Shown here one piece after another: positions 1 through 8,684 of a stretch of DNA of 64,000 bases. Each line of letters starts with the position of its first letter. Within the stretch, counting starts at the first letter, position 1. Source of the stretch: DATKCA01 sp035544675 (lineage in GTDB: Bacteria; Acidobacteriota; Thermoanaerobaculia; Gp7-AA8). Below the pieces are notes generated by a model. It was not told the origin of the DNA. It worked only from the letters and a program-made list of their open reading frames with translations, and made no database searches. Both the position numbers and the translations under genes were made by a program. The stretch spans positions 62,001-126,000 of the forward strand of contig DATKCA010000190.1 in assembly GCA_035544675.1 (NCBI GenBank), in the 5' to 3' direction.

Positions 1-707
1 CGCAGTCGCTGATCATGGCCCGGCGCGTCATGGTGAACGACGTCTACGCCGACAAGCCGGGATCGCAGGTGTTTCCCGACGACGTGGTCCGCGTCGTGGA
101 GCTGGAACATCCGTGGGTGGGTCGCGGCGGGATGAAGCTCGCGCACGCCCTCCAGGAGTTCGGCATCGACGTGCGTGACCGCGTCTGCGCCGACATCGGC
201 GCGTCGACGGGCGGATTCACCGACGTGCTCCTCACGGGCGGCGCGCGGAAGGTGTACGCGATCGACGTCGGCTACGGCCAGCTCGATCAGTCTCTGCGCA
301 ACGACCCGCGCGTGGAGAACCGCGAGAAGGTCAACGCCCGGTTTCTCAGCGCGGTCGACTTCGATGAGCCGATCGATCTCGTCTGCGTCGACGTCTCATT
401 CATCCCGCTCAGGCTCATCCTCCCGCCGGTGGCCACGTTCCTGACCGGCCACCTCGTCGCGCTGATCAAGCCGCAGTTCGAAGTCGGGAAGGGTGAGGTG
501 GGGAAGGGCGGTATCGTCCGCGACGACGCGAAACGGCAGGCTGCGGTCGAGGCCGTCGTGGCGTTCGCGCGCGAGAGCGGCTTCGATGTGAAGCGCGTCA
601 TCGAGAGCCCGGTGAAGGGGGCGGAGGGGAATGTCGAGTTCCTCATGCACGCAACGACAGGTAGTCGCGCAGCCCCTCCCGCCACGAGTCCGGCTTCACA
701 CCCGTGA
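1..707 (+). CDS. tlyA: TlyA-family rRNA methyltransferase, 5' end cut by window edge
   Basis: TlyA proteins combine an N-terminal S4 RNA-binding domain with a Rossmann methyltransferase that 2'-O-methylates cytidines in rRNA; some are annotated as hemolysins. The reading frame is open to the left edge, so the start lies outside. The visible N-terminus (VMVNDVYADKPG) is the end of the S4 domain. It is followed by SAM motif I (DIGASTGGFTDVLL), DVSFI, and KPQFEVGKG. The family usually ends at the GNVEFL.H motif; here the frame runs about 18 residues further and overlaps the 3' end of the convergent rmlD gene by 65 bases, so the tail is probably a run-on. Family assignment is firm; the exact rRNA target is not shown by sequence. 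Confidence 0.93.
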   Translation, partial: QSLIMARRVMVNDVYADKPGSQVFPDDVVRVVELEHPWVGRGGMKLAHALQEFGIDVRDRVCADIGASTGGFTDVLLTGGARKVYAIDVGYGQLDQSLRNDPRVENREKVNARFLSAVDFDEPIDLVCVDVSFIPLRLILPPVATFLTGHLVALIKPQFEVGKGEVGKGGIVRDDAKRQAAVEAVVAFARESGFDVKRVIESPVKGAEGNVEFLMHATTGSRAAPPATSPASHP

Positions 708-1488
708 TGCGCTCGTAGCGCTCCGTCGAGAGCACCGAGTACGCGGGGCGCCGGGCCGGCCGCGGGAACTCGTCCGTGGAAACCGGCTTGACCTCCACGC
801 CCGCGCCGCTCTCCTCGACGATGGCCCGGGCCAAGTCGTACCACGTGCATTCCGGCTCGTCCGCGTAGTGCACGATCCCGCGCGCGTTCTCATGCTGCAC
901 CAGCCGGATGATGGCGCGGGCCAGATGCCGCGTGTACGTCGGACGCCCGCGCTGGTCGTTGACCACGCGCAGCGGATTCGTTCCCTTGAGAGTCTGGTTG
1001 CGGATGGCCTCGACGAAGTTCGGCCCGTTCACTCCGAAGAGCCAGGCCGTGCGCACGATGAGATGCTGCCTGGCGTGCGTCGCGGCCGTCTCGCCGAGCA
1101 GCTTGGAACGGCCGTATGCGGAGATCGGAGCGGCCGGGTCGTTGACCTCGTACGGTGTCCCCTTCTTCCCGTCGAACACGAAGTCGGTGGAGATCTGGGT
1201 CAGGAGCGCGCCGGCTGCATTGGCCGACTCGGCCAGGAACTCGACCGCCGAGCCGTTGATCGCATTGGCGAGATGCTGGTTTGTTTCCGCATCGTCGACC
1301 TTCGTGTACGCGGCGCAGTTGACGATGATCGACGGTCGCACCTCGCGGACCGCGGCGTCGACCAGCCGGCAGTCCGCGATGTCCAGTTCCTGTTTCGAGA
1401 AGGCGACGACGTCGGCGTCGCGCGAGGTGAGCTCCTCCGTGAGATCGGCGCCCACCATGCCGGTGGCGCCGGTGACCAACCACCGCAT
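643..1488 (-). CDS. rmlD: dTDP-4-dehydrorhamnose reductase
   Basis: This is the last enzyme of dTDP-L-rhamnose synthesis, reducing dTDP-4-keto-L-rhamnose with NAD(P)H to supply rhamnose for surface glycans. The 281-residue protein has the extended-SDR layout: GATGMVG nucleotide loop at residues 7-13, STDFVFDG, and the catalytic YGRSK (YxxxK). Length is normal for RmlD. It shares one base with tatA upstream (TGATG stop/start overlap), so the two are probably co-transcribed. No rmlA, rmlB or rmlC lies in this window. A generic sugar epimerase is the alternative, but the RmlD-type motifs fit better. Confidence 0.92.
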   Translation of the reverse strand: MRWLVTGATGMVGADLTEELTSRDADVVAFSKQELDIADCRLVDAAVREVRPSIIVNCAAYTKVDDAETNQHLANAINGSAVEFLAESANAAGALLTQISTDFVFDGKKGTPYEVNDPAAPISAYGRSKLLGETAATHARQHLIVRTAWLFGVNGPNFVEAIRNQTLKGTNPLRVVNDQRGRPTYTRHLARAIIRLVQHENARGIVHYADEPECTWYDLARAIVEESGAGVEVKPVSTDEFPRPARRPAYSVLSTERYERITGVKPDSWREGLRDYLSLRA

Positions 1489-1673
1489 CAGTCGTCTTTT
1501 TTCTCGTCCAGGGGAGTCTTGTCGCTCTTGCCCTTGCTCAAACCGTCGCGAAAGTTGGAGATGCCTTCACCCAGGCCACGCCCCAGCTGGGGGAGCCGGG
1601 TGGCGCCGAAGATGACGATGATGATGACGAGAATGACGAGAAGTTCCGGTAAACCCAATCCACCGATCAACAT
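1488..1673 (-). CDS. tatA: Twin-arginine translocase subunit TatA/TatE
   Basis: A 61-residue Tat component that oligomerises to form the membrane path for folded proteins. It has the typical short N-terminal transmembrane helix ([21 protein letters not shown]), the [14 protein letters not shown] hinge and amphipathic helix, and a charged Lys/Asp-rich tail. Its stop overlaps the start of rmlD by one base. It is transcribed divergently from uvrD across a 124-base gap that should hold both promoters. TatB and TatC are not in the window. A single TatA-like subunit may serve both TatA and TatB roles, but that is not testable here. Confidence 0.93.
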   Translation of the reverse strand: MLIGGLGLPELLVILVIIIVIFGATRLPQLGRGLGEGISNFRDGLSKGKSDKTPLDEKKDD

Positions 1674-1797
1674 GAAGCCTCCGTGTGAGCGCTAGTCTAT
1701 CCCGACCCTGCGTAACCGCGCTTTCCGGGAGAGAATTCGCTGCCATCGCGATGGCGTTTCGATACCGCTTGCACCATAGACTTGATCACAACCGGGC

Positions 1798-4080
1798 ATG
1801 ATCGACCTCACAGGACTCAACCCCAGACAACGCGATGCAGTCACACACGGGGCGGGCCCGCTCCTGGTCCTGGCCGGAGCCGGGTCGGGGAAGACGCGGG
1901 TGATCACGTACCGGATCGCGTACCTGATTGGCGAGCTGGGCCTTTCACCCTCGCGCCTCCTGGCCGTCACGTTCACGAACAAAGCCGCCAACGAGATGCT
2001 CTCGCGTGTCGAGCAGCTCGTGCCGCGCATCGGCGCCCGCCCGTGGATCGGCACGTTTCACTCGACCTCCCTCCGGATGCTGCGGCAGTACGCGGACAGG
2101 CTCGGCTACACCAGATCGTTTGCCGTCTATGACACCGCGGACCAGCTCACGCTGATCCGGCGCTGCATGCGCGAGCTCAACGTCAACGACGACGCGTTCC
2201 CGCCGCGGGCCGTTCTCTCGCGGATCTCCAACGCCAAGAACGAGCTGATCGGACCGGAGGAGTACGAGCGGACGAACCTCGACTTCTTCGGCGCGCGCGT
2301 GGCCGACATCTACCGCCTGTATCAGAAGAAGCTTCGCGAGTTCGACGCCATGGACTTCGACGACCTGATCGGCAACTACGTCCATCTGATCGAGAAGAAC
2401 GAGGACATCCGCAACGACATCCACAGCCGCTTCCAGCACCTGCTGATCGACGAGTACCAGGACACCAACCGCGCGCAGTACATGCTCATCAAGGCGCTCA
2501 CCGGCCCGCAGGGCAACGTGGTGGCGGTGGGCGATGAGGACCAGTCGATCTACCGCTTCCGCGGCGCGGACATCAACAACATCCTGAACTTCGAGCGCGA
2601 CTTTCCGGGCGCACGGGTGATCAAGCTCGAGCAGAACTACCGCTCCACCGGCAACATCCTCGATGCGGCGACGGGCGTCGTCTCGAACAACATCGCCCGC
2701 AAGGGAAAGACCCTGTTCACGGACGTGGGCAGCGGCGATCCCGTTCGCATCGTGACCTGCAGCAACGAGCGCGAGGAGGCGGAGTTCGTCATGGGGAAGA
2801 TGGCCTCGCTCCGCTCAAGCTACAAGCTGTCGGATTTCGCGGTGCTGTTCCGCACGAACGCGCAGTCGCGGCCGTTTGAAGAAGAGCTGCTGCGCGCGAA
2901 CGTGCCGTATTCGGTCGTGGGGGGTGTGAAGTTCTACGAGCGCGCCGAGATCAAGGACGTGCTGTCGTTCGCCCGCCTGTCGGTGAGGCCGCACGACTCC
3001 CCGTCGATCGAGCGGGTGATCAACGTGCCTTCGCGCGGCATCGGCGACACGACCGTCACGGCGCTCTCCGACCAGGCCACGGCGTCGGGAGTCTCTCTCT
3101 GGACGATCATCGAAGGAGACCTTGGATTTCTCCCCGCGCGCGCGACGAAAGCCGTCCGCGAGTTCCGCGAGATCGTTCACGACCTGCAGCGCGCCGCCGG
3201 CAATCCGCTGCCGGAGTTCATCGACTACCTGCTGCTGCGCACCGGCTACCGGCGCATGCTGGCCGAGTCGCGCGACGTTCAGGACGAGTCGCGGCTGGAG
3301 AACATCGACGAACTGCTCAACTCCGCGCGCGAGTTCATGGAGAACAACCCGCAGGCAGGGCTCTCCGACTACCTCGATTCGCTGACGCTGATCTCCGACC
3401 TCGATCGCTACGAACAGCAGAAGGGCGTCACGCTCATGACCCTGCACTCGGCCAAAGGGCTCGAGTACGCCGTCGTGTTTCTGGCGGGTATGGAGGAAGG
3501 CATTCTTCCTCATTCCAACTCGCTCGAGCACAACGAGGACCTCGAGGAGGAGCGCCGCCTCTGCTACGTCGGCATGACGCGCGCGCGGGAGCAGCTCTAC
3601 TGCCTGCACGCCTACGAGCGCCGCGTCCATGGGCGATTCCGCGAGCAGAACGCCTCCCCGTTTCTCGCCGAGATCCCCGAGGCGGTCACTGAGCAAGTGC
3701 GTCTCGGCTCGCCGCGGTACGTGCCGTCCAACAACTGGAGAGAGCAGCCGGTGCGCGCGCGATCGAGTCACGCCGCCAGGAATGGCGGCGCCGCACAGAG
3801 TCCCGCTCCGCCGAAGCCCCGCGACTCCGCCACCTCCGTCTTCTCCTTCTTCAAGGATGGGCCGGTGCAGTTCGACCCGGCGGCGATCAAGCCCGCCGCC
3901 GCGAATCCGGAAGTGCGCGCAGAGCTGAGGCGGGGACAACGCGTGCGGCACGAGCTGTTCGGCGACGGCACCATCCTGAAGATGGAAGGCTCCGGCCCGA
4001 ACGCGAAGCTCACCGTCTATTTCGACCGCGCCGGCCCGAAGAAGTTCATCGCCAAATACGCGAAGCTCGTGCGGATCTGA
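1798..4080 (+). CDS. pcrA: UvrD/PcrA-type superfamily 1 DNA helicase
   Basis: An ATP-dependent 3'-5' helicase for repair and replication-fork maintenance. The 760 residues show Walker A GAGSGKT (27-33), motif Ia TFTNKAANEM, motif II IDEYQDTN (about 217-224), motif III GDEDQSIYRFRGAD, motif IV QNYRST, motif V TLHSAKGLEY and motif VI VGMTRAREQLY. The C-terminal 55 residues (RRGQRVRHELFGDGTI...) match the Tudor-like RNA-polymerase-contacting tail of PcrA/UvrD. The linker at about residues 655-680 is Ala/Pro-rich, and residues 659-665 are encoded by a palindromic repeat also found elsewhere in the window. PcrA versus UvrD naming is a choice; the function class is certain. Confidence 0.95.
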   Translation: MIDLTGLNPRQRDAVTHGAGPLLVLAGAGSGKTRVITYRIAYLIGELGLSPSRLLAVTFTNKAANEMLSRVEQLVPRIGARPWIGTFHSTSLRMLRQYADRLGYTRSFAVYDTADQLTLIRRCMRELNVNDDAFPPRAVLSRISNAKNELIGPEEYERTNLDFFGARVADIYRLYQKKLREFDAMDFDDLIGNYVHLIEKNEDIRNDIHSRFQHLLIDEYQDTNRAQYMLIKALTGPQGNVVAVGDEDQSIYRFRGADINNILNFERDFPGARVIKLEQNYRSTGNILDAATGVVSNNIARKGKTLFTDVGSGDPVRIVTCSNEREEAEFVMGKMASLRSSYKLSDFAVLFRTNAQSRPFEEELLRANVPYSVVGGVKFYERAEIKDVLSFARLSVRPHDSPSIERVINVPSRGIGDTTVTALSDQATASGVSLWTIIEGDLGFLPARATKAVREFREIVHDLQRAAGNPLPEFIDYLLLRTGYRRMLAESRDVQDESRLENIDELLNSAREFMENNPQAGLSDYLDSLTLISDLDRYEQQKGVTLMTLHSAKGLEYAVVFLAGMEEGILPHSNSLEHNEDLEEERRLCYVGMTRAREQLYCLHAYERRVHGRFREQNASPFLAEIPEAVTEQVRLGSPRYVPSNNWREQPVRARSSHAARNGGAAQSPAPPKPRDSATSVFSFFKDGPVQFDPAAIKPAAANPEVRAELRRGQRVRHELFGDGTILKMEGSGPNAKLTVYFDRAGPKKFIAKYAKLVRI
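3772..3792. repeat. Palindromic repeat (TGGAGCGCCG superfamily, type D) inside uvrD/pcrA
   Basis: GCCGCCAGGAATGGCGGCG forms a short stem and is the same core found at 29821-29849, 30096-30120 and 30981-31012. Here it lies in frame in the linker before the C-terminal Tudor-like domain of the helicase and encodes AARNGGA. It is seen directly; that it is an inserted mobile palindrome is inference. Confidence 0.75.
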
Positions 4081-4097
4081 CTGGCGCTCTCTGGTGA

Positions 4098-5951
4098 TTA
4101 CTTCATTACGCCGCGCCGCCGCCGCTGATGCAGGCGGTCGATCAGCTTCGTGTTCGAGCGCACCTGCTCGAGGATCTTCTCCTCGAGGCCGGCACCCTTG
4201 GTCTTGAAGCTCTTGGCGCGGCGGAAGACGGCGCGGGCGCGGTCCTTCTCGCCGCTCTCCAGCAGCGCCATGCCGAGGTGCATGAGGTTCGTGGCGGTGG
4301 GGCCGAGGTCGGCGGACTTGGTGAGGAAGTCGACGGCGGTGATGAAGTCGCGGCGCTTGAAATACACCCATCCCAGCGCTGCCAGCGGGAACTGCTTCAG
4401 CTCCTTCGGCGAGTAGCGCAGGGCGAGCTGCGCGCTCTCCAGGGCCTCGTCGAGGTTCTCTTCCATCTCGGCCAGGTTGTACGCCTTCTCGTAGTAGGCG
4501 ATCGACTTCGCGTAGTTCGAGGTGTAGTCGCGCAGCATCTCCTCGAGCGCGCCGTTGGCATCCTTGAAATTGCCTTCCGCGCGCAACGCCTCGACGAGCG
4601 TGGTGTACGCGGCGGCGGCCACGACTTCCGTCGGCTTCTGTCTCAGGATCCGCCGGGCCACCGCGATGGCCTCGGTATTCATGTCCAGGTGCGAGCAGAG
4701 CAGCGCGTACGGCATCAGGATGTTGACGTTCTCGGGCTCTTCCTGCGAGGCGCGGCGATAGTGATCGAGGGCCTCACTGTAGTTGCCCTGATTCACCAGC
4801 GTCTCGGCCTCACCGAACTCCGCGGCGGCCGGACCTTCCAGCGGCGTGTGCCCGGAAATCCCTTCGTAGATCGTGACGGCCTGCTGGTACTCCATCTTGT
4901 TCGGATTGAGCTCCAGCGCTTCCTGGAAGCACTCGATGGCTTTCCGGTTCCAGTTGCGGTCGAGATAGCAGAGGCCGAGGTGATAGATGGCCTCTTCGTA
5001 GTCGGGGTCGAGCTTGAGAGCGCCCTGGAACGAGCGGATGGCGCGCTCGAGCTGTCCCTTCTCGTAGAAGATCGTGCCGAGGAGGAAGAATGCCTGGGGG
5101 ATGGCCTCGAGCTGGATGGCTTTCTCGAGAAACTTCTGGGCGCGGAGGAGCTTTCCCTTGCGCGCGTAGATCGCGCCGAGCGAGAAGTACGGGAGGAACG
5201 ACTCCTGCGAGATCTGGATGGCGCGGCGCAGCCAGCGCTCGGCGCCCTTCAGGTCCTGACGCTCGTGCAGCAGCACGCCGTAGAACACGGCGGCGTCGAA
5301 GTGATCGGGCTGCACTTCGAGAGTGCGCTCCAGATAGGTCTTGGCGCGGTCGAGATTCCCGTCGTTGAAGAAGGTCTCGCCGAGGAAGAAGGAGAGCTCG
5401 TAGTTGTCGCGGTCGAGTTTGAAAGCCTCTTCGAGCGCCTTCATGCCGCGCTCTGGATCGAATGCGTCGATGGCCGACTCCGCGTCGGCGATGAGCTGCA
5501 GGAAACGATCGCGCTTGTCGCCGCGGAACAGCGACATGATGCGGTCCTTGCGCTCAGTGAAGCGCTGCTTCTTCTCCAGAGCGAGCATCTGCTCGCCCAT
5601 CTTCGATTCCCAGAGCTCCACGACCTCGTCGGCCGAGAGCACGCTCTTTTTCTCGAGCAGCTCTTTGACCGAGAGCAGTCCGGTCTGGTTGATGAAGATG
5701 GCCCGTTCGTGCTTCTGGATGGCGTCGACCACCGTGCGCAGGGTCTCCGCCGAACGCTTGACGATCTCCTCGATCGCCGAAACGCGCTCCAGAAGGTGCT
5801 CGTCGAGCGACAGATCCCCTTCGTCCTCGTAGTCGTCGACCTCATCCTCTTCGAACGAAGTCAGTCCGGACAGCACCAGGAGCTTGTTCTGGCAGCGATA
5901 GCAGTATTCGCGATCGTCGTCGTTGAAGGCACTACATGTCTGACAGAGCAT
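4098..5951 (-). CDS. Zinc-ribbon TPR-repeat protein
   Basis: A 617-residue cytoplasmic protein with no signal peptide. The N-terminus has a CxxC...CxxC zinc ribbon (Cys3, Cys6, Cys17, Cys20) followed by an acidic stretch (DEVDDYEDEGD). After a helical segment come many tetratricopeptide repeats from about residue 155 to the end, for example FFLGTIFYEKGQLERAI and IYHLGLCYLDRNWNRKAI. TPR arrays are protein-docking scaffolds, and the ribbon may bind metal or a nucleic-acid/protein partner. It is convergent with uvrD (17-base gap). The function is unknown; it is one of several CxxC-headed proteins in this window. Confidence 0.85.
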   Translation of the reverse strand: MLCQTCSAFNDDDREYCYRCQNKLLVLSGLTSFEEDEVDDYEDEGDLSLDEHLLERVSAIEEIVKRSAETLRTVVDAIQKHERAIFINQTGLLSVKELLEKKSVLSADEVVELWESKMGEQMLALEKKQRFTERKDRIMSLFRGDKRDRFLQLIADAESAIDAFDPERGMKALEEAFKLDRDNYELSFFLGETFFNDGNLDRAKTYLERTLEVQPDHFDAAVFYGVLLHERQDLKGAERWLRRAIQISQESFLPYFSLGAIYARKGKLLRAQKFLEKAIQLEAIPQAFFLLGTIFYEKGQLERAIRSFQGALKLDPDYEEAIYHLGLCYLDRNWNRKAIECFQEALELNPNKMEYQQAVTIYEGISGHTPLEGPAAAEFGEAETLVNQGNYSEALDHYRRASQEEPENVNILMPYALLCSHLDMNTEAIAVARRILRQKPTEVVAAAAYTTLVEALRAEGNFKDANGALEEMLRDYTSNYAKSIAYYEKAYNLAEMEENLDEALESAQLALRYSPKELKQFPLAALGWVYFKRRDFITAVDFLTKSADLGPTATNLMHLGMALLESGEKDRARAVFRRAKSFKTKGAGLEEKILEQVRSNTKLIDRLHQRRRRGVMK

Positions 5952-6003
5952 GGTTTGGTAGCGGATTAGAACATGTGTTCGCGGTCAAAAAACTCCGCGT
6001 TCC

Positions 6004-6852
6004 CTACACGTCGTACCTGTAGAACCCCCGGCCGCTCTTTCTGCCCAGCCATCCGGCATCGACCATTTTGACGAGCAGGGGGCAGGGACGGTATTTCGGG
6101 TCGCCGAATCCTTCCTCCAGCACCCGCAGGATGGCCAGGCAGACATCGAGGCCGATGAAGTCTGCCAGCGTGAGCGGACCCATGGGGTGATTCATGCCCA
6201 GCTTCATCACGCCATCGATCGATTCGGGCGTGGCCACGCCTTCGTACAGCGTGAAGATGGCCTCGTTGATCATCGGCATGAGCACGCGATTGGAGATGAA
6301 GCCCGGATAGTCGTTCACCTCGATGGGCGTCTTGCCCATCTTCTTCGACAGCTCCTCCACGCGGCGACAAGTCTCGTCCGAGGTGGCGATGCCCCGAATC
6401 ACCTCCACCAGCGTCATCACCGGCACTGGATTCATGAAGTGCATGCCGATGACCTGTTCCGGCCGCTTCGTCGCCGCGGCCATCCTGGTGATCGAAATCG
6501 ACGAGGTGTTCGACGCCAGGATGCAGTCGGGCCTGGCCATTCCGTCCAGCGTCGTGAACAGCCGGGTCTTGGCCTCGAGGTTCTCGATGATGGCCTCGAT
6601 GACGATGTCGGCGTTCTCGACGACCTTCATGCCGGTCGTCGGGCGGATGCGGCCGAGGACTGACTCCTTCTCGCCGGCGGTCAGCTTTCCCTTGTCCACG
6701 CCGCGCTGGAGGTTCTTCGAGATCGTCGACACGGCGCGGTCGAGGAGCTCCTGAGCCAAGTCCACGAGGGAGACCTCAAATCCTGTCGCTGCAGCGGTAT
6801 GCGCGATGCCGTTGCCCATGGTCCCGGCGCCGATGACCACGATATATCGCAT
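6004..6852 (-). CDS. hbd: 3-hydroxybutyryl-CoA (3-hydroxyacyl-CoA) dehydrogenase
   Basis: A 282-residue NAD(P)-dependent dehydrogenase interconverting 3-hydroxyacyl-CoA and 3-ketoacyl-CoA, used in beta-oxidation, butyrate or PHB metabolism. It has the Rossmann loop GAGTMG at residues 8-13, SNTSS, the catalytic-His segment [11 protein letters not shown], and the C-terminal dimer domain ([34 protein letters not shown]). The length is that of stand-alone Hbd/PaaH rather than the FadB fusion. It is divergent from the kinase-like gene (57-base gap). The acyl-CoA dehydrogenase at about 38.5 kb and the HMG-CoA lyase at about 11.4 kb indicate acyl-CoA catabolism. The exact chain-length preference cannot be read from sequence. 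Confidence 0.93.
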   Translation of the reverse strand: MRYIVVIGAGTMGNGIAHTAAATGFEVSLVDLAQELLDRAVSTISKNLQRGVDKGKLTAGEKESVLGRIRPTTGMKVVENADIVIEAIIENLEAKTRLFTTLDGMARPDCILASNTSSISITRMAAATKRPEQVIGMHFMNPVPVMTLVEVIRGIATSDETCRRVEELSKKMGKTPIEVNDYPGFISNRVLMPMINEAIFTLYEGVATPESIDGVMKLGMNHPMGPLTLADFIGLDVCLAILRVLEEGFGDPKYRPCPLLVKMVDAGWLGRKSGRGFYRYDV

Positions 6853-6909
6853 GCGGACGTGACTCTATCTCACATCAGGCGTAAGATTTCGGGTCCCGGA
6901 AGCGGCTTG

Positions 6910-8097
6910 ATGGCGCGTAAGTGCTTCATGTGCGGTGGTGCAATCTCGGCGGGTATTCTGTGCGAGGTGTGCGACAAGCCGCGGAGGAAGCCTGGAGCGC
7001 CGGTCGCCGCGACTGTTTCCAGTGGAGCGCCCCGCGTGTCGCGCGGCGAGGCGGCGGCTGGCACGGCGGCCGTTCCACAAGTCATCGATCCCTTCCCGAA
7101 AGCCCCGGTCGTGCCGTTTCCCGTCGAGTCGGCCTCTCCGGCCATTACCAGCGTGGTCAACCTGCTCGTGGCTTCGGGCGTCGCGTCCGTTCTTCTGGGC
7201 GCGGATCGCAGCGTCAAGTTCGTGTCCGAAGAGGCAAAGAAGCTGTTCGACACGGCCGAGCTTCCGACGCTCAAGGTCGTGGAGTCGCTGGCCGGCATCC
7301 GTGTCGCCGATCTGGGAGTGCCCGCCTCCGCCGGAACCCGCATTCTCAACCGCAACTACATCTGGTCGCTGGTTCCGATCTCCGGTGGGGTGGGCGGTGC
7401 CGTCCTCGTGTTTCGCGCCGTCGATCCCGTCAACGAGTCGCACGCGTCGTTCATCACCTACGTGCGCGAGACGGTCTTCAGCCCGCTCACCTCGCTCAAG
7501 CAGTCGCTCACGGCCGCATCGAACAGCCGCAACGCCGATCCGCTGCTGGCCGACGCCGCCGCGACGGTCGAGCAGATCCTCTCTTCGCTCGAGCTGGCCC
7601 CCGGCATTCACGCCCCCGCCGCGAGCGCTCGCCCCGTGCCGACCGTGACGGACGTGGTCCGCCGCATCGCCGACCGGTACGTGCCGTTCGCCGACCTCAA
7701 GGGCATCAGGCTCGAAGTCGACGCCCAGGAGCTGGAGGAACGGTTCAACGACCGCGAGCAGCTTGGAGACGCGCTGGCCATCCTCATGGAGAACGCGCTC
7801 CACTACGTGCCGAGCGGCGGTCAGGTCGTGATCGGGGTCCGCTGGATGGAGCACAAGGGGAAGCCGCTCCTGCTCTTCTTCGTCATCGACAACGGGCCGC
7901 TCGTTCCCGAGCAGCTTCGCCAGACCATCTTCGAGCCCGATTTCGCCTGGAGCCCGTCATCCTCTGAACGAAGCGGGCGGGCGCTCTTCAAATGCCGCGA
8001 GTTCGCCGTCAGCCACGGCGGATCGGTCTGGGTCGAGTCGAAGACGGGGAAGGCGTGTACGTTCTTCCTGCGCGTCCGCCCGGATGGTGCGCGATGA
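6910..8097 (+). CDS. Zinc-ribbon histidine-kinase-like ATPase with degenerate phospho-acceptor site
   Basis: A 395-residue soluble protein. It starts with a CxxC...CxxC ribbon (MARKCFMCGG...CEVC), then an Ala/Pro linker, a PAS-like region (about 80-180) and a HisKA-like helix. In that helix the usual SHELRTPLTS motif reads VRETVFSPLTS, so Arg replaces the phosphorylated His. The C-terminal HATPase_c domain keeps the N box (ENALHYVPSGG) and G1 (VIDNGP), but the G2 region is weak. It may therefore bind ATP without autophosphorylating. The ATG at the ribbon was chosen because the open frame upstream runs into the hbd promoter. The stop overlaps the next start (ATGA), indicating an operon with the CAP protein. 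Confidence 0.8.
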   Translation: MARKCFMCGGAISAGILCEVCDKPRRKPGAPVAATVSSGAPRVSRGEAAAGTAAVPQVIDPFPKAPVVPFPVESASPAITSVVNLLVASGVASVLLGADRSVKFVSEEAKKLFDTAELPTLKVVESLAGIRVADLGVPASAGTRILNRNYIWSLVPISGGVGGAVLVFRAVDPVNESHASFITYVRETVFSPLTSLKQSLTAASNSRNADPLLADAAATVEQILSSLELAPGIHAPAASARPVPTVTDVVRRIADRYVPFADLKGIRLEVDAQELEERFNDREQLGDALAILMENALHYVPSGGQVVIGVRWMEHKGKPLLLFFVIDNGPLVPEQLRQTIFEPDFAWSPSSSERSGRALFKCREFAVSHGGSVWVESKTGKACTFFLRVRPDGAR

Positions 8098-8684
8098 GGG
8101 AGGGGGCTGGAGGGCCTCGGGCCTCGGGCCTCAGGCCGCGGGAGCCAGGAGGAGGCGGTCGTCTGCCGCGGCTTTGGGCTGTCCTGGGCCTCTCCACGCT
8201 CCTTGGGACCCTCGCCGCATCGGCTGCAGAGATCACTGCGAAGAGCGTGATCGACGAAATGAACGTGCGACGCGGCGCGGCGGGCATGCCCGCGCTGCTC
8301 GAAGAGACCCGTCTCTCCCAGGCCGCCGCCGATCGCATGCAGGACATGGAAGAGCAGGGTTACTGGAACCACGTCGACCCGCATGGGCGATCACCGTTTC
8401 AGTGGCTGCGGCCGCGCGGCTACGACTTCTCCTATGCCGGTGAGAACCTGGCGGCAGGATTCGAGACCGCCGAGATCATGGTCGACGGCTGGATGGAGTC
8501 GAAGGGTCACCGGGACAACATCATGTCGCCGATCTACAGCCAGTGCGGCGTGGCCGTGATCGACGGCGCCACCACCGGCCGTGGCACCGGCCGATCGGTC
8601 GTCGTCCTGTTCGCCCGGCCGCGCGTCAACGCACTGCCATCTCCGGATCCACGTCCCGTTTCCACGCCAGCATCCCGCCGGTGA
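8094..8684 (+). CDS. Secreted CAP-domain (SCP/PR1-like) protein
   Basis: A 196-residue protein with a Sec-type hydrophobic segment (LWAVLGLSTLLGTLAASAA), then a CAP domain. Conserved features are the start VIDEMNVRRGAAGMPAL, H in WNHVDPHGRSPF, the GENLAAGF motif, and GHRDNIMSP. Bacterial CAP proteins are extracytoplasmic; their activity is mostly unknown. The start overlaps the kinase-like gene's stop (ATGA). The first 25-30 residues before the hydrophobic core are Gly/Arg-rich and are partly encoded by a GGGCCTCGGGCCTCA repeat, so the true start may be further downstream. The 3' end overlaps convergent moeB by 59 bases. Confidence 0.85.
   Translation: MREGAGGPRASGLRPREPGGGGRLPRLWAVLGLSTLLGTLAASAAEITAKSVIDEMNVRRGAAGMPALLEETRLSQAAADRMQDMEEQGYWNHVDPHGRSPFQWLRPRGYDFSYAGENLAAGFETAEIMVDGWMESKGHRDNIMSPIYSQCGVAVIDGATTGRGTGRSVVVLFARPRVNALPSPDPRPVSTPASRR
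8111..8140. repeat. GGGCCTC-type repeat within the CAP gene 5' end
   Basis: Tandem GGGCCTCGGGCCTCAGG-like units, closely matching the copy at 56263-56306. Here they fall inside the N-terminal coding part of the CAP protein, upstream of its signal peptide core. Confidence 0.65.

Noticed and set aside
643..707. A frameshift at the TlyA C-terminus
   Set aside because: The protein already reaches its family end motif; the extra residues are simply a run-on in a convergent overlap.
4128..5969. A 613-codon plus-strand frame opposite the TPR protein
   Set aside because: It is a shadow of a GC-rich TPR gene; the composition is biased to Leu, Arg, Glu and Val with no domain, whereas the minus strand has a zinc ribbon and TPRs.
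7992..8093. A longer N-terminus for the CAP protein
   Set aside because: It would overlap the kinase-like gene's coding end in another frame; the ATGA overlap at 8094 is the normal operon pattern.
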